DNA of 64,000 nt, from positions 62,001-126,000 of the forward strand of contig WLWZ01000006.1 in assembly GCA_012103315.1 (NCBI GenBank). The letters run 5' to 3'. Origin of the DNA: Alphaproteobacteria bacterium. GTDB lineage: Bacteria > Pseudomonadota > Alphaproteobacteria > MPNO01 > UBA2964. The notes under the pieces were generated by a model. That model searched no databases, was not told the origin of the DNA, and worked only from the letters and a program-made list of their open reading frames with translations. Each line of letters opens with the position of its first letter. Within the stretch, counting starts at the first letter, position 1. Below are positions 34,588 through 43,023 of this stretch, piece after piece. Both the position numbers and the translations under genes were made by a program.

Positions 34588-35031
34588 ATGGCTCAACTTG
34601 ATATAGGAAGTGAAGCGCCAAGCTTTACGTTGCCCAATCAGGACGGGAAGGACATAAGTCTTTCCGATTATTCAGGAAAGAACGTTTTAGTTTGGTTCTT
34701 TCCACGTGCTTTTGGGAATAATTGAACTGTCGAAGCCAAAGGGTTCCGTGATCGAATCCAGGACTTTGCAGACAAGAATACAGCACTTATCGGTATAACG
34801 TTTAACCCGCCGGATGATGCAAAGGCGTGGATGAATGAACTTAATTCAACGACGGATATTTTGTGCGACGCAGACCATTCCATTGCCGTGGCCTATGGGG
34901 CGGCTGAAAGCACCGATCAGGAAAAACCATCACGGCTTTCTGTCTTGATCGGACCGGATGGAAAAATCATCAAGAATTATCCTAATCCTGAGGTGCCTCC
35001 TCATGCAGAGGGGGTTCTCGCTGATTTGTGA
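34588..35031 (+). CDS. Peroxiredoxin of Bcp/PrxQ type with in-frame UGA at the catalytic cysteine (candidate selenoprotein)
   Basis: Read through the TGA at 34723-34725, one frame gives 147 residues that align end to end with Bcp: IGSEAPSFTLPNQDGKD, VLVWFFPRAFGNN-U-TVEA, GFRDRIQDF, SRLSVLIGPDGKI. UGA is codon 46, exactly where TPGCTV supplies the peroxidatic Cys in Bcp. Without readthrough the product is a 45-residue fragment. The downstream part has no start or RBS of its own near the stop. A hairpin of bacterial SECIS type begins 15 bases after the UGA. ATG 34588 follows GAGGAAG. The usual Thr of P-x3-T-x2-C is Gly. It reduces peroxides using thiols or thioredoxin. selA/B/C/D are not in the window. 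Confidence 0.85.
34741..34759 (+). promoter_or_regulatory. Candidate bacterial SECIS hairpin
   Basis: Stem GGGUUC / GAAUCC (6 pairs, one G-U) closed by a 7-base loop CGUGAUC with G as second loop base. The loop G lies 22 bases after the UGA, within the 16-37 range described for bacterial SECIS elements. Pairing can be extended by CC (34736-34737) with GG (34761-34762) across an internal loop. It lies inside the reading frame, as bacterial SECIS elements do. Confidence 0.6.
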
Positions 35032-35039
35032 GACATTAT

Positions 35040-35068
35040 AAAAGGCGGTCCAATGGGCCGCCTTTTAA
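35040..35068. terminator. Bidirectional intrinsic terminator after the peroxiredoxin gene
   Basis: Stem AAAAGGCGG / CCGCCTTTT with a short loop (inner GTCC/GGGC pairing partly possible), followed by TTTTAATTT on the plus strand and an equivalent U-tract on the minus strand. It lies 9 bases after the stop at 35031 and between convergent genes. Same stem core as the terminator at 12147. Confidence 0.85.
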
Positions 35069-35102
35069 TTTCCATAAGCTAGGGCTCTTCGGCGCCCTTC
35101 TC

Positions 35103-35741
35103 CTAAATCAATTTACGGATTGACCGGAACACATCGTGGAACATTTCCTCGGTGAGGCGCCCTGTGTTCGTATTGTAGCGTGAGCAGTGATAGCTGTTCA
35201 CCAGTACCGGCAGATCGGGTAAGACGTGAACGGCATTATGGGCAAACTTCCAGGCTGATACCTTTTGTCCGAACGCCCGTAGCAGCGTGTTATGGGCGAT
35301 TCCGCCGAGTGTTAGGATGCATTTAAGGTTTGGCATCGCTTCAATCTCGGTGTTCAGGAAGGGGCGGCATGCGTTGATCTCGGCGCCAACGGGTTTGTTT
35401 TGCGGCGGTACACAGCGCACGCCGTTGGTGACGCGACAACCAGTAAGCTCAAATCCATCATCGGCATGTTGGGCATAGGCGCCTTTGGCAAAACCGAATT
35501 CAAGCAAGGTGTCATAGAGTAGATCGCCAGCATAATCACCGGTAAACGGGCGACCCGTACGATTAGCCCCTTTCAATCCCGGCGCAAGCCCAACGATGAG
35601 CAGCTCAGCATCGAGGCTGCCAAAGGGTGTTACTGGTGCATTGTGCCAATCGGGAAACTTTACATTATTTTCGTCGCGGAACGCGGCCAGCCGAGGACAG
35701 AGACGGCAACTGCCGTCCGGTAGGGAAATTGAAGACGCCAT
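35103..35741 (-). CDS. Uracil-DNA glycosylase, family 5 (UDGb)
   Basis: 212 residues. Motif A GLAPGLKGANRTGRPFTGDYAG is split here as GLAPGLKGAN and RTGRPFTGDYAG; motif B is NSYHCSRYNTNTGRLT. Four Cys likely bind a [4Fe-4S] cluster: CRLC near the N terminus, with GCRVTNGVRC in the middle. This pattern is that of the Thermus UDGb-like family 5, which removes uracil and other deaminated bases and lacks the catalytic Asp of family 1. Common in Rhizobiales and Rhodospirillales. Confidence 0.92.
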   Translation of the reverse strand: MASSISLPDGSCRLCPRLAAFRDENNVKFPDWHNAPVTPFGSLDAELLIVGLAPGLKGANRTGRPFTGDYAGDLLYDTLLEFGFAKGAYAQHADDGFELTGCRVTNGVRCVPPQNKPVGAEINACRPFLNTEIEAMPNLKCILTLGGIAHNTLLRAFGQKVSAWKFAHNAVHVLPDLPVLVNSYHCSRYNTNTGRLTEEMFHDVFRSIRKLI

Positions 35742-35763
35742 GAACTATGATACCAGAATCGCG

Positions 35764-36393
35764 TTACGCTGTTTCCCGTAAATCTTCATTTTCATGCGCA
35801 ACTGGCTGTTTCGGCAACAAATCCGGATGGTCGTCCAAAATGTTTCCCGGAAGCGGAATATCCTGATCTTTGCGAGCGATCTGCGGTGCCAGGTCATTGA
35901 GTTCGATAAAAGTATCCGCCTGACGACGCAATTCGTCGGCAACCATCGGCGGAGACGATTGGAATGTGCTGACAACAGTGACTCGAACACCACGACGCTG
36001 AACCGCTTCTACGAGCCGGCGGAAATCGCCATCGCCTGAAAACAGGACAGCATGATCTAAATGTTCGGCCATTTCCAACACGTCGATCGCGAGCTCCATA
36101 TCCATATTGCCCTTGATCTTGCGACGGCCCATAGAATCGGTGAACTCCTTGGTTGGTTTAGTAACCATCGTATAGCCATTGTAATCCAACCAATCGACCA
36201 GAGGCCGGATCGGGAGATATTCCTGATCTTCCATCAGGGCTGTGTAGTAATATGCGCGGACCAGCTGGCCCTTTGAAGAAAATAGCTCCAGAAGATTTTT
36301 ATAATCGATATCAAAACCCAGTGCGCGTGCTGCTGCGTACAGGTTGGAGCCATCTATGAATAACGCAATCTTTTCCTGCGAATATATGTTCAT
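35764..36393 (-). CDS. NYN domain protein, LabA/DUF88 family
   Basis: 209 residues. The NYN (PIN-like) nuclease domain spans ~8-165: IALFIDGSNLY with the first Asp, KGNMDMELAIDVLEMA with two more acids, and LFSGDGDFRRLV with the terminal pair. The set of conserved acids is intact, so metal-dependent RNase activity is plausible. The C tail is acidic and variable. In alphaproteobacteria this gene stands next to folK-rpoZ-spoT, as here, but divergently transcribed; the cellular role is not established. Confidence 0.92.
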   Translation of the reverse strand: MNIYSQEKIALFIDGSNLYAAARALGFDIDYKNLLELFSSKGQLVRAYYYTALMEDQEYLPIRPLVDWLDYNGYTMVTKPTKEFTDSMGRRKIKGNMDMELAIDVLEMAEHLDHAVLFSGDGDFRRLVEAVQRRGVRVTVVSTFQSSPPMVADELRRQADTFIELNDLAPQIARKDQDIPLPGNILDDHPDLLPKQPVAHENEDLRETA

Positions 36394-36538
36394 CGGATGC
36401 TCTTTTCGTTGTGCCTCACCTAAATACCGTGTCGTTTTTAGTGCCGCTTTCTGTCAATTTTATCGCAATAATGTGTTTGCTTTTATTATTTGGCGATGCA
36501 TGACACACAAAATTTGTGCCAGCTTTCTCATTTGAGAG

Positions 36539-36568
36539 TATAATCCCCGTGTCTCAAAAATAAGACAC
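36539..36568 (+). promoter_or_regulatory. Promoter -10 element and adjoining inverted repeat upstream of folK
   Basis: A perfect TATAAT at 36539-36544 has no good -35 (TTGTGC at 36514, 19-base spacer). Five bases on, GTGTCT-N8-AGACAC (36549-36568) is a perfect inverted repeat located about where transcription would begin, so it could be an operator or the first hairpin of the leader. The 222-base gap between the NYN gene and folK holds no other gene. Confidence 0.4.
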
Positions 36569-36615
36569 TTGATGTCTGGAAACAAGGCCGGGCACGAAAA
36601 AAAGTATATTTTTCA

Positions 36616-37131
36616 ATGATTTTTATCGGAATAGGCGGAAATCTACCAAGTGAGAATTTCGGTTCTACACCGGAAGTTTTGACAAAAGCGCTGCAAGTCA
36701 TTGATGCAAAGGATTGCACGGTGGTTCGATGTTCCCCGTGGTATCGCAGTTCACCCGTACCAGTTGCAGATCAACCGGACTACATAAATGCGGTCTTTGA
36801 ACTAACTACGAAATTGCCGGCTACGACCCTTTTGAACAAGCTACATGGTGTTGAAGCCGAGTTTGAGCGCGTTCGAACGGTCAGAAATGCGGCTCGGACA
36901 CTTGATTTGGATCTCCTGATATATCATGACTATATCATTGAAAAAAAAGGAGAAAATGACCTGACGGTACCCCACCCACGGATGCATGAACGAGCCTTCG
37001 TGCTGTTGCCGTTGCGGGATTTGGAACCAGATTGGATTCACCCGGTGAGGAACGTGACCCTTGATGCCTTGATTCGTGTCTTGCCGGCGGATCAGCGCTG
37101 CGAGCGGTTGCCGGAAGACACCTTGGAATAA
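36616..37131 (+). CDS. folK: 2-amino-4-hydroxy-6-hydroxymethyldihydropteridine pyrophosphokinase
   Basis: 171 residues. HPPK landmarks: FIGIGGNLPS at the N terminus, WYRSSPVPVADQPDYINAV, the Mg-binding RTLDLDLLIY and PHPRMHERAFVLLPL. It transfers pyrophosphate from ATP to the pterin before dihydropteroate synthesis in the folate pathway. It starts with ATG 36616, only weakly preceded by a purine run (AAAAAAAG). It is followed by rpoZ after 110 bases with its own promoter. Confidence 0.95.
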   Translation: MIFIGIGGNLPSENFGSTPEVLTKALQVIDAKDCTVVRCSPWYRSSPVPVADQPDYINAVFELTTKLPATTLLNKLHGVEAEFERVRTVRNAARTLDLDLLIYHDYIIEKKGENDLTVPHPRMHERAFVLLPLRDLEPDWIHPVRNVTLDALIRVLPADQRCERLPEDTLE

Positions 37132-37155
37132 ATTGCGATTAGTCCTTGTAAATGC

Positions 37156-37213
37156 TTGCTTTACTATAGTGTTAGCCCATATATTGCGCGTCCGCTGACC
37201 CGGCAGACGGGTC
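37156..37213 (+). promoter_or_regulatory. Putative rpoZ promoter and leader hairpin
   Basis: TTGCTT (37156-37161), an 18-base spacer and TATATT (37180-37185) make a fair sigma-70 promoter. Downstream, GACCCG-N5-CGGGTC (37197-37213) forms a perfect 6-bp GC-rich hairpin ~30 bases before the rpoZ start codon. The hairpin would start close to the predicted transcript end and may protect or regulate it. Confidence 0.4.
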
Positions 37214-37241
37214 CCTGAAACAATTGCAAGGAGTGTGACGC

Positions 37242-37664
37242 ATGGCGCGCGTTACTGTCGAAGATTGCGTAGAAAGAATTCCGAACCGGTTTGAGCTGGT
37301 CATGATGGCCGCGCAGCGTTCGCGCGAGTTGTCTGTTGGCGGCGAATTGACCGTTGATCGTGACAACGACAAAAATCCTGTCGTTGCGCTACGTGAAATT
37401 GCTGATGAAACAATTTCGGTTCCGGAGCTTGAAGAAGAGCTTATCCTGGGTCTGCAGCGTCATGGTGATACTGACGATCCCGAAGAGGAAGCCGAAGAGC
37501 TTCTCGCGATGGAGGAAGAGCTTGCAGCATCGGCAGAAGCCGAACTCGCTGCCCTTGCTGCGGGGGCTGACGCTGCGGCGGACGCTGCGGCTGCGGCACC
37601 AGCACCAGCTCCTGCCGAAGAGAAGTTTGAGGATGTATCAGCGGAAGACCTCAAAGAAGACTAG
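37242..37664 (+). CDS. rpoZ: RNA polymerase omega subunit
   Basis: 140 residues. The first ~65 are the omega core: [45 protein letters not shown]. It helps assembly of the beta' subunit and forms part of a ppGpp site in other proteobacteria. The remaining ~75 residues are an acidic and then Ala/Pro-rich low-complexity tail ([27 protein letters not shown]), longer than in most relatives. GGAG precedes the ATG. It is followed by spoT, the usual order. Confidence 0.96.
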   Translation: MARVTVEDCVERIPNRFELVMMAAQRSRELSVGGELTVDRDNDKNPVVALREIADETISVPELEEELILGLQRHGDTDDPEEEAEELLAMEEELAASAEAELAALAAGADAAADAAAAAPAPAPAEEKFEDVSAEDLKED

Positions 37665-37737
37665 AGCATAGCCAATATGCTCTCGATAATGGTTCCTGAA
37701 ACCAGGCAACCAAACCTCACATGAGGCTTAAGGCGCC

Positions 37738-39900
37738 ATGATCCGTCAATATGAGCTTGTCGATCGTGTAAAGGCCTATGATACCAGTGCCAATGAGGAT
37801 GCGCTAAATCGCGCCTATGTCTTCTCGATGATGGCGCATGGCTCCCAAAAGCGCGCCTCGGGCGATCCATATATCTCGCATCCGCTTGAGGTCGCCGGTA
37901 TTCTCACTGAACTCAAACTGGACTCTGATACAATCGTCACAGGCCTGTTGCATGATACGGTGGAAGACACCGTGGCAACGATTGAGGAGATCCAGACGCA
38001 GTTCGGCGACTCTGTTGCTCACCTCGTAGACGGTGTTACTAAGCTTTCGAAATTTGAGCTGCAGTCTGCCGATAAAAGACAGGTCGAGAATTTCCGCAAG
38101 CTGTTGATGGCAACGTCACGTGATATTCGCGTGTTGCTGGTTAAGTTAGCGGATCGTCTGCACAACATGCGGACTTTGCATTTTATCAAAGGGTCAGAAA
38201 AACGCGCCCGTATCGCGCGCGAAACAATGGAAATCTATACACCCTTAGCGGAACGCATCGGCATGCACCGTATTAAGGACGAGCTGGAAGATCTTGCTTT
38301 CGCTGAGCTCTACCCTGATGCCCGCAGCACTATCCTGGCTCGTCTGGATTTTTTGCGAAGTGAAGCGGTCGAGACGGAGGTCATTGATGAGATATCCGCT
38401 GAACTAAAGCGTGTGCTTAAGGAGCAAGGTATATCGGTTAGCCTATCAGGGCGGGAGAAACGGCCCTATTCGATTTGGCGTAAAATGCAGCGTCAGAATG
38501 TCGAGTTTGCCCAGCTATCCGACATTATTGCCTTTCGGCTTGTAGTCGAGGATGTTCCACAATGCTATCACGCGCTGGGGGTCATCCACGGCCAGTATTC
38601 CTGTGTGCCTGGTCGGTTTAAGGATTACATCTCGACACCTAAACGAAACGGTTACAAATCAATCCATACAGGGGTGATCGGTCCGCAGCGGCGACGGATT
38701 GAGATTCAAATTCGGACGTCGGAAATGCACCAGGTTGCTGAACTGGGTGTTGCAGCTCACTGGCAGTATAAGCAGGAAAATCCACCGCGTGATGCCGACT
38801 CCTATGAATATCGTTGGGTCCGCGAACTTCTTGATATTTTGGAACACGCTGACGACCCGGATGAATTCTTGGAACACACTCGTCTGGATTTATTTCAGGA
38901 TCAGGTGTTTTGCTTTACCCCTAAAGGTGAATTGATCGCATTGCCGCGTGGCGCGACCCCGGTGGATTTCGCCTATGAGGTTCATTCTGAGGTCGGCGAT
39001 GCTTGTGTTGGCGCCAAAATCAACGGGCGCCTCGTACAATTGCAGACAAAGCTTCGCAATGGTGACCAGATCGAGATTGTAACCTCGAAACCCGGTGTGC
39101 CGTCTCCTGATTGGGAGGAATTTGTCGTGACTGGCAAGGCGCGCGCCAGGATAAGACGCTTCGTGCGGTCGAAGCAAAGAACTGAGTACGAACAGCTCGG
39201 TCATGCCATGCTGGAGAAAGCATTTTCTAAAGATGGCTATCAGTTCAGCGATCAGGCAATAGAGACGGTGCTTCCTCAACTTGGCATTTCGTCAGCCGAG
39301 GACCTCTATGTCTCTATTGGTCAGAGTCACGTCAGCGCTACAAGTGTTGCCGAGCTAGTCGTTAATGGTGAAGGCGCGGAAACGCTGAAGAAGATACTGG
39401 CTGAAGGAGATTCAGGTACACCAGAACATGGCGTCGGTGAGATGACCGGCGGCATTCCAATCCGCGGGCTGACTCCGGGCGTCGCCGTCCATTATTCGAA
39501 TTGCTGCCATCCTTTGCCGGGCGACCGCATCGTCGGAATCCAGACGCCGGATAAAGGCATAGCCGTCCATACAATTGATTGTGAAACACTAGAAAGTTTT
39601 CACGAGATGCCCGAGCGCTGGGTTGATATTAGCTGGGACCTTGGGTCAACCGAAGATAGTACTCATATTGGTCGCCTTAATCTTGTTGTCGCAAATCAGC
39701 GCGGCGGTCTCGCAAATTTGGCAACGGTTGTCGCGAATAATCAGGGCAACATCGTAAATTTGAAAATTACCAACCGGACGTCGGAGTTGTTTGAAATGTT
39801 GCTGGATATTGAAGTTCATAACAACAAGCATTTAAACGACATCATGGCGGCGCTGCGGGGTGTTTCTGTGGTAAGTTCGGTGTCGCGTGTAATTCAATAA
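37738..39900 (+). CDS. spoT: Bifunctional (p)ppGpp synthetase/hydrolase (Rsh)
   Basis: 720 residues. HD hydrolase domain with SHPLEVAGIL and LLHDTVEDT intact; synthetase domain with RLVVEDVPQCYHALGVIH and FKDYISTPKRNGYKSIH; TGS domain (FCFTPKGELIALPRGATP), zinc-finger-like HYSNCCHPLPGD and a C-terminal ACT domain. Both active sites look complete, so it should make and degrade ppGpp, as the single Rsh of most alphaproteobacteria does. Starts 73 bases after rpoZ. Confidence 0.96.
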   Translation: MIRQYELVDRVKAYDTSANEDALNRAYVFSMMAHGSQKRASGDPYISHPLEVAGILTELKLDSDTIVTGLLHDTVEDTVATIEEIQTQFGDSVAHLVDGVTKLSKFELQSADKRQVENFRKLLMATSRDIRVLLVKLADRLHNMRTLHFIKGSEKRARIARETMEIYTPLAERIGMHRIKDELEDLAFAELYPDARSTILARLDFLRSEAVETEVIDEISAELKRVLKEQGISVSLSGREKRPYSIWRKMQRQNVEFAQLSDIIAFRLVVEDVPQCYHALGVIHGQYSCVPGRFKDYISTPKRNGYKSIHTGVIGPQRRRIEIQIRTSEMHQVAELGVAAHWQYKQENPPRDADSYEYRWVRELLDILEHADDPDEFLEHTRLDLFQDQVFCFTPKGELIALPRGATPVDFAYEVHSEVGDACVGAKINGRLVQLQTKLRNGDQIEIVTSKPGVPSPDWEEFVVTGKARARIRRFVRSKQRTEYEQLGHAMLEKAFSKDGYQFSDQAIETVLPQLGISSAEDLYVSIGQSHVSATSVAELVVNGEGAETLKKILAEGDSGTPEHGVGEMTGGIPIRGLTPGVAVHYSNCCHPLPGDRIVGIQTPDKGIAVHTIDCETLESFHEMPERWVDISWDLGSTEDSTHIGRLNLVVANQRGGLANLATVVANNQGNIVNLKITNRTSELFEMLLDIEVHNNKHLNDIMAALRGVSVVSSVSRVIQ

Positions 39901-39930
39901 GATGAAGATATACAAACAGGGAGAGCTAAG

Positions 39931-40983
39931 ATGGGCGCGATAGATTCAGACGCACATGTTTTGGAAACAACAAAAACGTGGGAATATTTGGAAGGCGACG
40001 ATAAACGCTATACTCCGTATATCGTTACACAGACCCATGGTCCTGAGCTTAAGGCCAATGACGGTACGAATACGCAACATAATTATTGGCTCATTGGTAA
40101 TCGCCCGATGGGCAAGGACCGTAATGTTGGTACCGAGATGTCGCGTGCTATCGCGGAGATGGAAGATATTCCAGGTCGTCTTGCTCATATGGATGAACTC
40201 GGTATCGAAACCCAAGTTCTTTATCCGACGTTGTATTTGCGACCTGTAACCGACGACATTAACGCCGATCTCGCGTTGACCCGGGCCTACAATCGCTGGG
40301 TTGCTGATGTCAGCAAGCAGGCAAATGGCCGGATGCGCTGGATTGCCCTGCCGCCGATGCGGTCGCCCAACCTGATCCGGGATGAGATGAAATTCGCGAA
40401 AGACAATGGCGCTTGCGGAATATTCCTTCGGGGATTGGAATGTGATCGGGCAATTGGCGATCCAACGTTTTATCCGCTTTGGGAAATTGCGTCTGACCTC
40501 GATATGCCGATCTGTATGCATTCAGGTAATGGTAGCGTCTTTCATCATGATTTCTTTGAATCCGATACGTCCTTTACCAAGTTTAAACTGGCAGTTGTCG
40601 GGGCGTTTCATACGCTGATTGAAAAGCAGATACCGGCTAAGTTTCCTGATATCCGTTGGGGCTTTATTGAGGTTAGTGCTCAATGGGTCCCATACGTGCT
40701 GTGTGATCTTGAAGATCGCTTCCGTCGTAATGGCTGGGACTGGTTCGAGAATCCCCTCAAAGAAAACAACATGTATGTCGCTTGCGAAAACACCGACCAT
40801 CTAGACTACATCGTAAAATATGCCGGTGAAGACAATTTGGTGATTGGCACTGACTACGGACATCACGATCCCTCAAGTGAGGTCATGGCCGTTAAGTTGC
40901 TACGGGAAGATGATCGTTTGGCACCGGGCGTTGCAGATAAGATCCTCGACGACAATGCTCGCGCGCTTTACGGCTTGAATTAA
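39931..40983 (+). CDS. Amidohydrolase family 2 protein (ACMSD-like)
   Basis: 350 residues, TIM-barrel metal hydrolase/decarboxylase. Metal-site residues: DSDAHVLE at the N terminus, His in CMHSGNGSVFHHD and Asp in GTDYGHHDPSS near the C terminus. Members of this group hydrolyse or decarboxylate cyclic and aromatic acids. The DxHxH motif of classical ACMSD is reduced to D-x-H-V. The substrate is unknown. It stands between spoT and pdxJ with 30 and 11 base gaps, breaking an otherwise standard housekeeping order. Confidence 0.85.
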   Translation: MGAIDSDAHVLETTKTWEYLEGDDKRYTPYIVTQTHGPELKANDGTNTQHNYWLIGNRPMGKDRNVGTEMSRAIAEMEDIPGRLAHMDELGIETQVLYPTLYLRPVTDDINADLALTRAYNRWVADVSKQANGRMRWIALPPMRSPNLIRDEMKFAKDNGACGIFLRGLECDRAIGDPTFYPLWEIASDLDMPICMHSGNGSVFHHDFFESDTSFTKFKLAVVGAFHTLIEKQIPAKFPDIRWGFIEVSAQWVPYVLCDLEDRFRRNGWDWFENPLKENNMYVACENTDHLDYIVKYAGEDNLVIGTDYGHHDPSSEVMAVKLLREDDRLAPGVADKILDDNARALYGLN

Positions 40984-40994
40984 CGGACAAGACA

Positions 40995-41759
40995 ATGACT
41001 GGGAATTATTTGCGCCTTGGTGTCAATATCGATCATGTTGCCACGATCCGAAACGCGCGGGGTGGGCTCCATCCTGATCCCTTGCGTGCAGCTAAAGTTG
41101 CAGAGAAAGCAGGCGCAGATGGCATTACAGCGCACTTGCGCGAGGATCGTCGTCATATTGGCGATCGTGATATCGAACTGCTTCGCAACGAGATTGATCT
41201 ACCGCTAAATCTCGAAATGGCAGCGACAGAAGAGATGTTGGAGATAGCCCTTCAACATTTGCCATATGCGGCATGTCTTGTTCCTGAAAAGCGGGAGGAA
41301 CGTACGACCGAAGGCGGGCTCGACGCAGCAGGGAATTTTGATCGCTTGCTGCCCTTTGCCGATCAGCTCGGTCGTGCGGGCATCAGATTATCATTGTTTA
41401 TCGAACCTGACCCGAAACAGCTCGATGCAGCAAAAGCTTTGGGTGCGCCGGTCGTGGAACTTCACATAGGGCCTTACTGCAATACAGAAGCAGGTTCCGT
41501 TGAGAGAGACAGAACGCTTTCTGAGATCGTTGACGCTGCGGACTACGCGGAGCAGCTAGGTCTCGAATGTCATGCCGGTCATGGACTGGATTTCGATACG
41601 GTTGCACAAGTTGCAGCAATTCCGTCGATTGTTGAACTCAATATTGGTCACTTCCTGATTGGTGAGGCGATCTTTGGCGGACTTGAGAGCACAATCACGC
41701 GAATGCGGGCGTTGATGGACAATGCCCGCGCTGATGCGATTGGCGATCGTAGCGCTTGA
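40995..41759 (+). CDS. pdxJ: Pyridoxine 5'-phosphate synthase
   Basis: 254 residues. N terminus [17 protein letters not shown], then [24 protein letters not shown] and C-terminal [16 protein letters not shown]-like [14 protein letters not shown]. It joins 3-amino-2-oxopropyl phosphate and deoxyxylulose phosphate to make PNP, the last ring-forming step of DXP-dependent vitamin B6 synthesis. Its TGA overlaps the acpS ATG by one base. Confidence 0.97.
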   Translation: MTGNYLRLGVNIDHVATIRNARGGLHPDPLRAAKVAEKAGADGITAHLREDRRHIGDRDIELLRNEIDLPLNLEMAATEEMLEIALQHLPYAACLVPEKREERTTEGGLDAAGNFDRLLPFADQLGRAGIRLSLFIEPDPKQLDAAKALGAPVVELHIGPYCNTEAGSVERDRTLSEIVDAADYAEQLGLECHAGHGLDFDTVAQVAAIPSIVELNIGHFLIGEAIFGGLESTITRMRALMDNARADAIGDRSA

Positions 41760-42175
41760 TGATTATCGGTATTGGCAACGATCTGATTGATATCCGACGC
41801 GTCGAGCGGACGCTTGAACGTTTCGGTGATCGATTCATAGATCGGATTTTTACCGATATTGAAAAGGTGAAATCAGAACGTCGTGCTAACCGGACAGCGA
41901 GCTATGCCAAACGTTTTGCTGCGAAAGAGGCGTGCTCTAAGGCTTTGGGAACAGGATTTCGTAAAGGCGTGTATTGGCGCGATATGGGTGTCGTGAACCT
42001 CAAGGGTGGCAAACCGACAATGGCGCTTACGGGTGGTGCAGCGAAACGATTGGCGGAACTAACGCCTGACGGCATGCGAGCACAGATCGATATTAGCTTG
42101 ACGGATGAGCCACCGCTCGCAGAAGCATCGGTTATAATTTCTGCAGTGCCAATGAACCCCGCGGCGGGCGAATGA
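41759..42175 (+). CDS. acpS: Holo-[acyl-carrier-protein] synthase
   Basis: 138 residues from ATG 41759. Mg ligands: Asp in [13 protein letters not shown] and Glu in [15 protein letters not shown]. It transfers 4'-phosphopantetheine from CoA to apo-ACP. The pdxJ-acpS-lepB-rnc-era order is the alphaproteobacterial norm. A TTG one codon upstream is in frame but overlaps pdxJ more and is not preferred. Confidence 0.96.
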   Translation: MIIGIGNDLIDIRRVERTLERFGDRFIDRIFTDIEKVKSERRANRTASYAKRFAAKEACSKALGTGFRKGVYWRDMGVVNLKGGKPTMALTGGAAKRLAELTPDGMRAQIDISLTDEPPLAEASVIISAVPMNPAAGE

Positions 42176-42185
42176 ATAACGTTGA

Positions 42186-42215
42186 TTGACACTGTGGGTT
42201 CCCGGTGGCTTTATC
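42186..42215 (+). promoter_or_regulatory. Possible lepB promoter
   Basis: A perfect TTGACA (42186-42191) stands 18 bases before a poor -10 (TTTATC, 42210-42215), in the 101-base gap between acpS and lepB. The -10 is weak, so this is tentative. Confidence 0.3.
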
Positions 42216-42276
42216 TGCGCGCGCTAAAGAAAACGCTTAGTGACTCTGCTTATTTTGTTCTGTGTGACGACGCCAT

Positions 42277-43023
42277 ATGAAAAGTTCACTCTGGGAAACG
42301 ATTAAGACCGTAATTTTTGCGGTGTTCATTGCACTGATTATTCGGACGGCAGCCTACGAGCCTTTTAATATTCCGTCAGGGTCAATGATTCCGACCTTGC
42401 TGGTTGGTGATTATCTGTTTGTTTCAAAGTTCTCGTATGGTTATAGCCGACACTCATTTCCGTTAAGCGCGGCGCCTATTTCGGGGCGTATCTTTGGCAG
42501 CGAGCCCAAGCGTGGTGATGTTGCGGTATTTAAACTACCCAGCGATAACGAGACGGATTACATCAAGCGGATCGTCGGATTGCCGGGTGAGAAAATCCAG
42601 GTCAGGCGTGGTCGACTTTATATCAATGACAAGATAGTCCAACGCCAGAAAATTGATCCGTTTGCCATGCGCACGGAGTCGGGCCGTTTTGTCGCGGTAA
42701 CGCGCTATGTCGAAACGCTGCCCAATGGCGTAGCGCATGAAATTCTCGAAAAGGATGGTGATAGCGGACCCCTCGATAATACGCCGATCTATACCGTGCC
42801 AAAGGGGCACTATTTCGCGATGGGCGATAATCGTGACAATTCGCTGGATAGCCGGGTGCCAAATAGGCCGGGGATCAATGGTGTTGGCTTTGTGCCGGCA
42901 GAAAATTTAGTGGGCCGCGCTGAAGTTCTGTTTTTCTCGACTGATGGCAGTGCCAGTATGTTTGAGCCTTGGGGGTGGTACCATGCTGCAAGGCTCAAGC
43001 GCTTCTTTCAGGGTATCAAATAG
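42277..43023 (+). CDS. lepB: Signal peptidase I
   Basis: 248 residues. One N-terminal membrane segment (VIFAVFIALIIRTAAY), catalytic Ser in IPSGSMIPTL, catalytic Lys in TDYIKRIVGLPGE and box E GDNRDNSLDSR. It removes signal peptides on the outer face of the inner membrane. The stop TAG overlaps the GTG start of rnc by one base (TAGTG). Confidence 0.96.
   Translation: MKSSLWETIKTVIFAVFIALIIRTAAYEPFNIPSGSMIPTLLVGDYLFVSKFSYGYSRHSFPLSAAPISGRIFGSEPKRGDVAVFKLPSDNETDYIKRIVGLPGEKIQVRRGRLYINDKIVQRQKIDPFAMRTESGRFVAVTRYVETLPNGVAHEILEKDGDSGPLDNTPIYTVPKGHYFAMGDNRDNSLDSRVPNRPGINGVGFVPAENLVGRAEVLFFSTDGSASMFEPWGWYHAARLKRFFQGIK

Noticed and set aside
34723..34725. TGA as a simple nonsense mutation of the peroxiredoxin gene
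   Set aside because: Both flanks are fully conserved, the stop falls exactly on the catalytic residue, and a SECIS-like hairpin follows; recoding is favoured, though not proven.
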